Program-made: the position numbers and the translations under genes
Shown: positions 7,179-13,399 of the stretch, piece after piece
Layout of the letters: each line of letters starts with the position of its first letter
Numbering within the stretch: the stretch's first letter is position 1
The notes under the pieces: model-generated
What the model was told of the DNA's origin: nothing
Database searches by the model: none
What the model saw: the letters and a program-made list of their open reading frames with translations, nothing else
NCBI GenBank assembly: GCA_009783675.1
Contig: WRDA01000021.1
Location: forward strand, 1 to 13,399
Reading direction: 5' to 3'
Length of the DNA stretch: 13,399 nucleotides
From: Symbiobacteriaceae bacterium
GTDB lineage: Bacteria > Bacillota > JAAYKD01 > WRDA01

Positions 7179-7727
7179 TTACTTCTTATCTAACCACTCG
7201 GCCAGAGCTGCCAGCCGGGGATCGACCTCAGATTCGTCACAATCACAGCTACCCTGATTAAGATCCTGACCACACACAGGACAAAGACCGAGACAATCCT
7301 CTCGGCAAAGAGGTTTCATCGGCAGACCTGAGAGCAAGGCATCGACAGCCATTTCGGTGACATCGACTGTATCACCTTCTAAAACCTCGATCTCTGAGTT
7401 CTCATCTTCCTCCCCATCACCCCGGGAAGATGCCTTGGTATTATAGCGGGAGAAGAGTAACTGCTCGGTGATCTCGTAACTCACATCCTGGGTAAACTCT
7501 GCAAGGCAGCGCCCACAAACCAGCCTGAGCCTGGCGGATACCGTACCGTCAAAGAGTAGTCTGTCTCCCCCGTTGCGAACCGTCATGCTGACCTCGGCTG
7601 GGGATGCGAGCCAGACATCCTCCTGTAACTCGCACTGATGCAATCCCAGGGATTGATCCGTCTCCTGCCAGCTGTGCTCCTGGCTGGAGCCAACTTGGCG
7701 CTTAACCTCGATGATGGTTATAAGCAC
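7179..7727 (-). CDS. yceD: YceD/DUF177 family protein (23S rRNA accumulation protein)
   Basis: DUF177 proteins are encoded next to rpmF in most bacteria; YceD is needed for normal 23S rRNA levels, but its biochemical role is not settled. The 182-residue protein starts MLITIIEVKRQVGSSQE, as in clostridial members. It has a central CGRC (71-74), an acidic stretch (about 102-126), and the family's C-terminal Cys cluster CREDCLGLCPVCGQDLN (141-157) followed by CDC (161-163), which may bind metal. The GTG start (7725-7727) lies 9 nt after GAGGTGG. The open frame extends to 7838, but that part covers the promoter at 7761-7789 and cannot be translated from its transcript. This is the first gene of the leftward operon. 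Confidence 0.92.
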   Translation of the reverse strand: MLITIIEVKRQVGSSQEHSWQETDQSLGLHQCELQEDVWLASPAEVSMTVRNGGDRLLFDGTVSARLRLVCGRCLAEFTQDVSYEITEQLLFSRYNTKASSRGDGEEDENSEIEVLEGDTVDVTEMAVDALLSGLPMKPLCREDCLGLCPVCGQDLNQGSCDCDESEVDPRLAALAEWLDKK

Positions 7728-7736
7728 AACAACCAA

Positions 7737-7743
7737 CCACCTC
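7737..7743 (-). promoter_or_regulatory. Ribosome binding site deciding the GTG start of yceD
   Basis: GAGGTGG on the minus strand is 9 nt before the GTG at 7725-7727. It supports the GTG over the upstream in-frame ATG at 7836-7838, which lies before the transcription start. Confidence 0.75.
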
Positions 7744-7760
7744 AAAAGATGTGCGCCATC

Positions 7761-7789
7761 ATTATAACGAGGTAGGAATCGTTTGTCAA
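7761..7789 (-). promoter_or_regulatory. Consensus sigma-A promoter of the yceD-rpmF operon
   Basis: On the minus strand, TTGACA (7784-7789) is separated by exactly 17 nt from TATAAT (7761-7766). Both hexamers match the consensus at every base. Transcription should start near 7754, giving a leader of about 27 nt before the yceD GTG with the ribosome site inside it. Expected to be strong and constitutive, as fits a ribosomal protein operon. Confidence 0.88.
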
Positions 7790-7993
7790 TTATATTAGAG
7801 GTTTCAGCCGAGGTATTATTAAAAGGATTAAGATTCATATTCGCCGCATCCAGCAGGCTTCCTTCTATCCTGGCATCAAGTCATTCTTTACATAAACACT
7901 GATTCTGTGGGTCAAGGAAGGAGTTTTCCAACATACATTGAAATAGGCTCTTACGCATACAGGTAGGTTGAAAAGCTGACGAGGAGGAAGAGT

Positions 7994-9193
7994 ATGATCA
8001 TCACTGCGAAACGTCTGATTACCGGTGATGGAAAGACAGTCATACCCCAGGGCGCTGTGCTGCTTAAGGATGGTAAGATCCAGGAGGTAGGAGAGTACGC
8101 GGTCTTGCGAGCCCAACATCCGGAGGTCACCTGCGTCGAAGAGTATGGAGACGCTACCCTGTTACCTGGACTCATCGACATGCACGTGCACATCGGTTAT
8201 TGGTATAACCGCAGAGATAAGGAGCTCTACGACAAGTATCTGGTTGGATACATGGCCTTAGATATCGCCCAGAGAGCGCTGCGCAGCGGAGTTACTACCA
8301 TGAGGGATCTCTCCAGTGCCGGCGGTGTCTGCCAAAGCCTGATCGTCGCCTCGAAGAAGGGTTTCCTGCGCATCCCCAGGATCATCCATTGTAATAAAGC
8401 TCTCAACGCCACCGGAGGCCATGCCTGGCAAGCCGGTGATTCAATTGTTGAGGTTGATGGGGAGGATGAGATCCGCAAGGCAGTTCGGGAGCAGGTTCGT
8501 GCCGGTGCTCAATGGATCAAGGTCATGTCCAGCCACCGGACTCCGGGGATCTCGGAATATACCCAGGAGGAACTGAATGTTGCAGTGGATGAGGCCAGAC
8601 GCAATCTGCGCAAGACAGCCATTCACTCCAGCCTGCAGCCCTCTTTGGAATACGCCGTCAACGCCGGTTTTGATACAATCGAACATGGCACCGACCTTAC
8701 CGAAGATCAGGCAGAGCGCATGATCGCCAAAGGAATGGCCTGGACCCCCACGGTGCTGGTACATCACAACGCTTACACAAGGCTACAGGCGATCATCGAC
8801 GCCGGAGAAAGTCATAACCTCAATGAGGCTCAGTGGCAGACCTACCGTATCTACGGAGCCTCCAATGCCTCCTTCCGCCGAAATCTAAAAGCCTTCCACG
8901 ATATGGGCATGACCATCGTCTCGGGAACGGATATGATCGGCGAAGGCGCCAAACCTGCCCCGGTGGCAGCGGAACTGGCAGTAATGGTCGAGTATGGTCT
9001 GACCCCTCTGCAGGCCATCGCTGTGGGCACTTCCAACTGTGCCAGGGTCCTGGGTATGGAGGGAGAGATCGGCATCCTCGCAGCGGGAGCTCAGGGAGAC
9101 ATCCTGGTCGTGGAGGGAGATCCTATGGCCGATATTGGCACCTTAGAGAAGGTCAAAGCTGTTTACTCCAGTGGCGAGAAGGTTTGTGAATGA
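7994..9193 (+). CDS. Metal-dependent amidohydrolase (imidazolonepropionase/prolidase-like)
   Basis: A 399-residue member of the amidohydrolase superfamily, in the group related to imidazolonepropionase and the Xaa-Pro/Xaa-Arg dipeptidases. The N-terminal beta-sandwich part (1-58) leads into LLPGLIDMHVHIG with metal ligands H64 and H66. Other expected ligands are K176 (in GAQWIKVMSSH, probably carboxylated and bridging two metals), H211 (AIHSS), H231 (TIEHGTDL) and D313 (VSGTDM). The C-terminal GAQGDILVVEGDP returns to the beta-sandwich. No signal peptide is present, so it should act in the cytoplasm. GGAGG lies 6 nt before the ATG. It ends with tandem TGA codons, 64 nt before an oligopeptide-type ABC transporter, which suggests that it hydrolyses the imported compound. 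Dipeptidase, cyclic-amide and other amidase activities all remain possible. Confidence 0.9.
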   Translation: MIITAKRLITGDGKTVIPQGAVLLKDGKIQEVGEYAVLRAQHPEVTCVEEYGDATLLPGLIDMHVHIGYWYNRRDKELYDKYLVGYMALDIAQRALRSGVTTMRDLSSAGGVCQSLIVASKKGFLRIPRIIHCNKALNATGGHAWQAGDSIVEVDGEDEIRKAVREQVRAGAQWIKVMSSHRTPGISEYTQEELNVAVDEARRNLRKTAIHSSLQPSLEYAVNAGFDTIEHGTDLTEDQAERMIAKGMAWTPTVLVHHNAYTRLQAIIDAGESHNLNEAQWQTYRIYGASNASFRRNLKAFHDMGMTIVSGTDMIGEGAKPAPVAAELAVMVEYGLTPLQAIAVGTSNCARVLGMEGEIGILAAGAQGDILVVEGDPMADIGTLEKVKAVYSSGEKVCE

Positions 9194-9257
9194 TGAAGGT
9201 TCTTAGTTTATTTACACTTCCTTTTTGCGTGGATCAGCCTTCAAAGGTGGTGGTGGC

Positions 9258-10208
9258 ATGGTCAATTATGTAATCAAGAGAGTCCTGTTGGCGATACTGA
9301 CTATTTTCGTCATCGCTACTCTGGTCTTCGTCCTCTCCAGGGCTATCCCAGGCGGTCCCTTCGATCGTGAAAGACCACTACCGCCAACGGTCATAGAAAA
9401 CTTAAACCGCAAGTATGGTCTGGATCAACCGTTATTCAACCAGTATCTGCTGTTCATGCGGAATGTCGCCGTGCTGGACTTCGGTATCTCCTACCATCTG
9501 TTGGGAGATGAAACTGTAAACGAACTGATCGCCAGAACCTTCCCTGTCTCCTGCCTGGTAGGGGTCTGGGCCTTTGCCCTGGCAGTCCTCTGTGGCATAC
9601 CCTTCGGAATCATCTCCGCATTAATGGAGAACCGACCTCCCGATGTCTTTTTCAAGATAATGACTACTCTGTTCATCTCTATTCCCAGCTTCGTAGTCGC
9701 CGCCCTCCTGCAGTACACCCTTGCCGTCAGGTTGGGTTGGCTGCCGGTGGCGATGTGGGGAAGCTGGAAACAAGTGGTCATGCCAGTCATTGCTCTCTCG
9801 GCCGGCCCTCTGGCTACGATTACCAGGTTTACCAGAGCCAGTATGCGCGAGGTCTTAGATTCCGATTATATTCGTACCGCCAGGGCTAAGGGCGCCAGCT
9901 CCTTTACCGTTACCTATGTTCATGCCCTGCGCAATGCTCTGCTGCCTATCGTCACCGTCGCCGGACCGATGTTTATCAGCATCATCGGCGGCAGCTTGGT
10001 TATCGAACGCATCTTCGCTCTACCCGGTTTGGGTTGGCGACTGGTGCAGGCCATAACCGGACGGGATTACTCGGTGATCATGGGGTTAACGATCTTTTAT
10101 GCCATTCTGCTGATAGCTATTCTGCTGGTTGTCGATCTGCTTTATGCCTTCATCGATCCTCGTATTAAGATCAGTCAGGGCAGCAGATCTTCGGAAGGAG
10201 GGGACTAG
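9258..10208 (+). CDS. Oligopeptide/dipeptide-type ABC transporter permease (DppB/OppB family)
   Basis: One of two membrane subunits of a peptide-type ABC importer. The 316-residue protein starts MVNYVIKRVLLAIL, the usual OppB/DppB N-terminus leading into the first membrane helix (about 8-28). A periplasmic-side segment with NRKYGLDQPLFNQYLLF (50-66) and LDFGISY follows, then several hydrophobic helices (about 97-122, 135-158, 172-190, 228-248, 275-298). The cytoplasmic EAA loop, which docks on the ATPases, is at about 198-228 (DSDYIRTARAKGASS). The ATG at 9258 has AAAGGTGG 7 nt upstream; an in-frame start at 9225 has no support. The TAG stop is one base before the next permease gene. Substrate is unknown; this family carries peptides, nickel and some sugars. 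Confidence 0.94.
   Translation: MVNYVIKRVLLAILTIFVIATLVFVLSRAIPGGPFDRERPLPPTVIENLNRKYGLDQPLFNQYLLFMRNVAVLDFGISYHLLGDETVNELIARTFPVSCLVGVWAFALAVLCGIPFGIISALMENRPPDVFFKIMTTLFISIPSFVVAALLQYTLAVRLGWLPVAMWGSWKQVVMPVIALSAGPLATITRFTRASMREVLDSDYIRTARAKGASSFTVTYVHALRNALLPIVTVAGPMFISIIGGSLVIERIFALPGLGWRLVQAITGRDYSVIMGLTIFYAILLIAILLVVDLLYAFIDPRIKISQGSRSSEGGD
10195..10201 (+). promoter_or_regulatory. Ribosome binding site deciding the GTG start of the second permease
   Basis: AAGGAGG, at the 3' end of the first permease gene, stands 8 nt before the GTG at 10210-10212. It supports GTG over the upstream in-frame ATG at 10129, which lies deep within the preceding gene. Confidence 0.8.
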
Positions 10209-10209
10209 G

Positions 10210-11124
10210 GTGGAGGAACAGCAAAACCTATCCTTCAGGCGAGTACCCCAGGAAGAGCGTAAGACCGACACTATCTTAAGGCCTCCTTCCACTTATCTCA
10301 AAGACTCCCTATACAACCTGTCTAAAAACCCTCTGGGGATGATCGGTACGACCGTCATCATCTTCATGATCCTCTTTGCCATCTTCGGACCCATTGTGCT
10401 ACCTTACTCCTACGACCAGCAGAATCTGCGCAATAATTTCCAACCTCCCAGTGCCGAACACTGGATGGGTACGGATAACCTTGGTCGGGACATGACCGTG
10501 CGCATAGCCTACGGCGCCAGAATATCGTTGCAGGTTGGCTTTACCGCCTCTCTGCTTTCTCTGACCATAGGCATCTTCTACGGCGCTATTTCCGGATTTA
10601 TCGGCGGCAATACTGACCTGGTAATGATGCGTTTCGTGGAGATCATCTCCTCGGTACCTCAGATCCTCTATATCATCCTGCTCTCTCAGGTGATGCCCAA
10701 AGGAGAGATCACCAACATCATCTATGTCATCGGTCTGACCGGTTGGATGCAGACCGCCCGCGTCGTCCGGGGAGATGTTTTCAGCCTTAAAACCAGGGAG
10801 TATGTCCTGGCGGCACGGGTAAGTGGCGTATCCAACTTCGGTATTATCTCCAAGCACCTCATTCCCAATGCCATCGGCCCGATCATCGTCTCCCTGACCA
10901 TGAGCGTACCTGGCGCCATCTTCAACGAGGCTGCTCTGCGTTTCATCGGTGCTGTTGGCACTACTATCCCCAGTTGGGGAGATCTGGCCCGCGACGGCAT
11001 GGGCGCCATCCGCTCCAGCCCTCACTTAACCATCTACCCTTCTCTCTTCATCTCCGTCACCATCCTGGCTTTCACCCTGCTCAGCGATGCCCTGCAGCAA
11101 GCCTTCGATCCCAAGAAAAGGTAG
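10210..11124 (+). CDS. Oligopeptide/dipeptide-type ABC transporter permease (DppC/OppC family)
   Basis: The second membrane subunit, 304 residues. It has the OppC/DppC layout. A polar N-terminal cytoplasmic tail (1-40) is followed by helix 1 (about 45-65), the conserved EHWMGTDNLGRDMTVRIAYGAR (83-104), further helices, and the EAA loop at about 196-220 (REYVLAARVSGVS...HLIPN). The family's ALSFLGLG motif reads ALRFIGAVG (242-250) and is followed by PSWGDLARDG. The start is GTG at 10210, supported by AAGGAGG 8 nt upstream and by the one-base gap to the preceding stop, which suggests coupled translation with the first permease. It should form a heterodimeric channel with that protein. Confidence 0.94.
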   Translation: MEEQQNLSFRRVPQEERKTDTILRPPSTYLKDSLYNLSKNPLGMIGTTVIIFMILFAIFGPIVLPYSYDQQNLRNNFQPPSAEHWMGTDNLGRDMTVRIAYGARISLQVGFTASLLSLTIGIFYGAISGFIGGNTDLVMMRFVEIISSVPQILYIILLSQVMPKGEITNIIYVIGLTGWMQTARVVRGDVFSLKTREYVLAARVSGVSNFGIISKHLIPNAIGPIIVSLTMSVPGAIFNEAALRFIGAVGTTIPSWGDLARDGMGAIRSSPHLTIYPSLFISVTILAFTLLSDALQQAFDPKKR

Positions 11125-11134
11125 GTGGAATAGT

Positions 11135-12148
11135 ATGGCAACCCTGCTGACAGTTGAAGACCTAAAGGTTACCTTCTCCACCAAGTTTGGCCAGGTCAAT
11201 GCGGTGAATAATATCAGCTTCACTATGAATGAAGGGGAGATCCTCGCCGTAGTGGGAGAATCGGGATCGGGGAAGAGTGTCACTGCTCTCTCCATCCTGC
11301 AGCTCCTGGCCAAGAACGGACGCATTCGCAATGGTGTGGTCAGCTTTGGCGATCATAACCTGGTAACCATGCCCGAGGGAGAGATGCGCAAGGTTCGCGG
11401 TGCCGAAATCAGTATGATTTTTCAAGATCCCATGTCCTGCCTCAATCCGGTCTTCACCGTCGAGTATCAGATGGAGGAAGTCCTGCGCTTTCACAAGAAA
11501 GAGATGAGCCGAGAGCAGAGGCACTCCAGGATGATTGAAATGCTGGAACTGGTGCAGATCTCTAATCCCGAGCAGAGACTTAAGCAATATCCTCATGAGC
11601 TCTCCGGTGGCATGCGGCAAAGGGTTATGATCGCTATCTCCCTCCTCTGCCAGCCTAAACTCCTCATCGCCGATGAGCCTACCACGGCTCTCGACGTGAC
11701 TATCCAGGCTCAGATCGTCAACCTCATCAAGGAACTCAGTCGACAGCTGCACACCTCGGTGATGCTGATAACCCATAACCTTGGCATGGTAGCCGGGATG
11801 GCCGATCGGGTGCAGGTGATGTACGGAGGAGAGATAGTCGAAACGGCACCCATAGATGTTATTTTTTATGGCTCTCGTCATCCTTATACCTCGGGCCTGC
11901 TTAAAGCTTTACCTAAGCCTAATATGGGAGACGAACCACTGCATCCCATACCAGGCTCAACCCCGGACCTGCTCTTAGACCATATCGGTTGCATGTTCTA
12001 TGAGCGCTGTGACTATGCTATGGAGTGTTGCCGCGATCTCACGCCACCCAAGTATCGGATCTCCTCAGATCACATGGCTAAATGCTGGCGCTGTCACCCC
12101 GATTTTTCGGAAACAGCCGAGGAAAAGGAGGTCCGGGAAGCGCGATGA
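11135..12148 (+). CDS. Oligopeptide/dipeptide-type ABC transporter ATP-binding protein (DppD/OppD family)
   Basis: One of the two ATPase subunits, 337 residues, acting on the cytoplasmic face of the two permeases. Walker A is GESGSGKS (41-48), the Q-loop has Q97 (MIFQDP), the signature is LSGGM (157-161), Walker B is LLIADEP (176-182) with catalytic E181, and the switch histidine is H214. The C-terminal oligopeptide-transporter domain has C286, C292, C298/C299 and C317/C320. This spacing resembles the Cys set that binds an iron-sulfur cluster in a characterised thermophilic DppD, so a cluster is possible. The ATG follows AGGTGG by 6 nt; an upstream in-frame ATG lies inside the previous gene. 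It overlaps the next ATPase by 4 nt (ATGA). Confidence 0.95.
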   Translation: MATLLTVEDLKVTFSTKFGQVNAVNNISFTMNEGEILAVVGESGSGKSVTALSILQLLAKNGRIRNGVVSFGDHNLVTMPEGEMRKVRGAEISMIFQDPMSCLNPVFTVEYQMEEVLRFHKKEMSREQRHSRMIEMLELVQISNPEQRLKQYPHELSGGMRQRVMIAISLLCQPKLLIADEPTTALDVTIQAQIVNLIKELSRQLHTSVMLITHNLGMVAGMADRVQVMYGGEIVETAPIDVIFYGSRHPYTSGLLKALPKPNMGDEPLHPIPGSTPDLLLDHIGCMFYERCDYAMECCRDLTPPKYRISSDHMAKCWRCHPDFSETAEEKEVREAR

Positions 12149-13128
12149 ACCAGAGAGTCTTACTTGAAGTCAGTGAGTTGAAGAAATACTTCCTTATCAA
12201 AAAAGATGAAGGGCTCTTTAGCCAGACAGTACCCTTAAAAGCAGTAGACGGGGTCTCCTTCACCCTCCATGAGAATGAAACCCTTGGCTTGGTTGGGGAA
12301 AGCGGATGTGGCAAGACCACCCTGGGTCGCACGGTGATTCGCCTCTATGAGCCAACCGGAGGCAGCATCGTCTTCGATGGTCAGGAAATCGCCGACCTCT
12401 CCGCCAAGGAGCTCCTGCCTTCACGCAGGAAGATGCATATGATCTTCCAGGATCCCTATTCTTCCCTCAGCCCCCGTATGAATGTAACCGAGATCATCTC
12501 GGAATCCATGGAAAACGATGCTTCCATTGGTCCCAGAGAACGAAAGGACAGAGTGCTGGAACTCCTGGCGCTGGTAGGCTTAAATTCCGACCACGCCAAT
12601 CGATTCCCACATGAGTTCTCCGGTGGTCAAAGGCAGCGCATCGGTATCGCCAGATCTCTGGCCGCCAATCCCAAGTTCATCGTCTGCGACGAACCGATCT
12701 CCGCTTTGGATGTCTCCATCCAGGCTCAGGTAGTGAACCTGCTCAAAGAGATCCAGGAGAGTCATAATGTGGCTTACCTCTTCATCGCCCATGATCTCTC
12801 CATGGTCCAGTATATATCCGACCGCATCGGCGTCATGTACATGGGTCACCTGGTAGAGCTGGCTTCCTCGAGTACACTGATGCAGCATCCTCTGCATCCC
12901 TACGCTCAGGCCCTGATCAGTTCCATTCCCGTCGCCGATCCTCATACTGAACGCACCAAGACCCGCATCGCCATCAGCGGAGAGATCCCCAGCCTGATCA
13001 ACCCTCCCAGCGGATGTGCCTTCAGGACCCGCTGCCCTCGCGTCGGCACGCTCTGTGACCAGGTCACACCGGAGCTTAAGGAGATCGACGCAGATCACCA
13101 TGTAGCCTGTCATTTGTACGATAAGTAG
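12145..13128 (+). CDS. Oligopeptide/dipeptide-type ABC transporter ATP-binding protein (DppF/OppF family)
   Basis: The second ATPase subunit, 327 residues. It has the OppF-type N-terminus with LKAVDGVSFTL. Walker A is GESGCGKT (51-58), the Q-loop has Q102 (MIFQDPYSSL), the signature is FSGGQ (158-162), Walker B is FIVCDEP (178-184) with E183, and the switch histidine is H216 (IAHDLS). The C-terminal domain reads SGCAFRTRCPRVGTLC with a later ACHL, giving C291, C297, C304 and C322. The ATG at 12145 overlaps the previous stop as ATGA, which suggests coupling; AGGAGG lies further upstream than usual (13 nt). An open frame from 12082 is rejected because it adds unrelated residues. It pairs with the preceding ATPase to drive import. 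Confidence 0.95.
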   Translation: MNQRVLLEVSELKKYFLIKKDEGLFSQTVPLKAVDGVSFTLHENETLGLVGESGCGKTTLGRTVIRLYEPTGGSIVFDGQEIADLSAKELLPSRRKMHMIFQDPYSSLSPRMNVTEIISESMENDASIGPRERKDRVLELLALVGLNSDHANRFPHEFSGGQRQRIGIARSLAANPKFIVCDEPISALDVSIQAQVVNLLKEIQESHNVAYLFIAHDLSMVQYISDRIGVMYMGHLVELASSSTLMQHPLHPYAQALISSIPVADPHTERTKTRIAISGEIPSLINPPSGCAFRTRCPRVGTLCDQVTPELKEIDADHHVACHLYDK

Positions 13129-13159
13129 GATGCACTCAAATAGGTCTGTATCTGGACTA

Positions 13160-13188
13160 TTGTCTGGAGCGGATTTATATGATAGAAT
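13160..13188 (+). promoter_or_regulatory. Possible extended -10 promoter before the binding-protein gene
   Basis: TTGTCT (13160-13165, four of six matches) is 17 nt from TAGAAT (13183-13188, five of six), preceded by TG one base upstream (extended -10). A start near 13195 would give a leader of about 30 nt before the lipoprotein ATG. An own promoter would allow the binding protein to be made in excess over the membrane parts, as is common. Confidence 0.45.
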
Positions 13189-13223
13189 GCCCTCAGAAAG
13201 TATACCAAAGGAGTTGTAAACAG

Positions 13224-13399
13224 ATGAGAAGGAAACTGTCCCTGTTGTTGGCTATCATCATGATGCTCTCACTAGTGGCTGCCTGTACTACCACCACACC
13301 GCCTCCAGCCACGACTGCACCGCCAACAACCGCACCACCGCCAACCGACCCCCCTGTTGCCGAAAAGATCGCCATCTATAACATCGGCGTCATCGACAC
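13224..13399 (+). CDS. Probable substrate-binding lipoprotein of the ABC transporter (N-terminal part, partial)
   Basis: The ATG at 13224 has AAAGGAG 10 nt upstream and opens a frame that runs off the window end (58 codons visible). The product starts MRRKLSLLLAIIMMLSLV, a basic then hydrophobic signal peptide, followed by the lipobox LVAAC. Cys21 should be lipidated and anchor the protein on the outer face of the membrane. A Thr/Pro/Ala-rich linker (about residues 22-44) comes next, then EKIAIYNIGVIDT, where the folded part begins. Its place 95 nt after the second ATPase makes an oligopeptide-type (SBP family 5) binding protein the best guess, but too little is visible to confirm the family. 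Confidence 0.78.
   Translation, partial: MRRKLSLLLAIIMMLSLVAACTTTTPPPATTAPPTTAPPPTDPPVAEKIAIYNIGVID

Larger units (their letters stand above)
7728..7993. other. Divergent intergenic region
   Basis: This 266-bp region separates the leftward housekeeping cluster from the rightward amidohydrolase/transporter cassette. It holds the leftward promoter and the yceD leader at one end, and the ribosome site of the amidohydrolase (GGAGG, 6 nt before its ATG) at the other. No rightward pair of -35 and -10 hexamers with acceptable spacing was found; TTGAAA at 7938-7943 has no partner. No clear riboswitch, operator or small gene is seen. Confidence 0.6.

Noticed and set aside
7728..7838. Longer yceD starting at 7838
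   Set aside because: It would require translation of the promoter itself; the transcript begins near 7754.
7938..7943. TTGAAA as a -35 for the rightward cassette
   Set aside because: No acceptable -10 stands 16-18 nt downstream (AGGTAG at 17 nt).
9195..9243. TGAAGG/CCTTCA inverted repeat between the amidohydrolase and permease genes
   Set aside because: The arms are 6 bp with a loop of nearly 40 nt and no T-run follows, so it is not a credible terminator.
9190..9273. Micro-ORF overlapping the amidohydrolase stop (ATGATG, about 27 codons) and the start of the first permease
   Set aside because: Only a weak GAGAAGG precedes it and the product is not recognisable. It might be a coupling peptide, but nothing beyond the open frame supports it.
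10399..11025. Long minus-strand frame inside the second permease gene
   Set aside because: The sense strand encodes a clear OppC-type permease; the antisense frame is His/Asp-rich without family features.
13193..13375. Minus-strand Gly/Val-rich open frame of 60 codons
   Set aside because: It is the complement of the Thr/Pro-rich linker of the lipoprotein; low complexity explains the open frame.

Overview
The window looks like a chromosomal segment of an anaerobic, selenocysteine-using bacterium of the Firmicutes (Clostridia-like), with moderate GC content. The evidence is the gene order yceD-rpmF-plsX-acpP-rnc-smc-ftsY, strong Shine-Dalgarno sites, GTG and TTG starts, and a selenophosphate synthetase whose catalytic position is an in-frame UGA. 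The genus cannot be named from this sequence.

Left arm (1-7790, minus strand): one head-to-tail housekeeping cluster, read right to left. A promoter matching the sigma-A consensus at both hexamers (TTGACA, 17-nt spacer, TATAAT; 7761-7789) starts yceD (23S rRNA accumulation protein), then rpmF (L32). An intrinsic terminator follows rpmF. Next come plsX and acpP (phospholipid precursor synthesis and acyl carrier), rnc (RNase III), smc (chromosome condensation), ftsY (SRP receptor) and the start of selD. The genes from plsX to selD are almost gapless or overlap. selD lies directly after ftsY, where ylxM-ffh is often found. It runs off the window at position 1.

The most notable feature is in the first 160 bases. 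The selD frame runs through a UGA at the codon of the conserved catalytic Cys/Sec, and two alternative hairpins with GGU-containing loops lie just downstream at bacterial SECIS distance. A standard gene caller would start this gene at the ATG after the UGA and lose the active site.

Right arm (7994-13399, plus strand): a divergent catabolic and uptake cassette. It encodes a metal-dependent amidohydrolase of the imidazolonepropionase/prolidase-like group, two oligopeptide-type ABC permeases, two oligopeptide-type ATPases, and the start of a lipoprotein that is probably the cognate substrate-binding protein. The likely logic is import of a peptide or peptide-like amide followed by hydrolysis in the cytoplasm. 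The substrate cannot be read from the sequence.

The 266-bp divergent intergenic region (7728-7993) holds the housekeeping promoter. No convincing promoter for the rightward cassette was found there.
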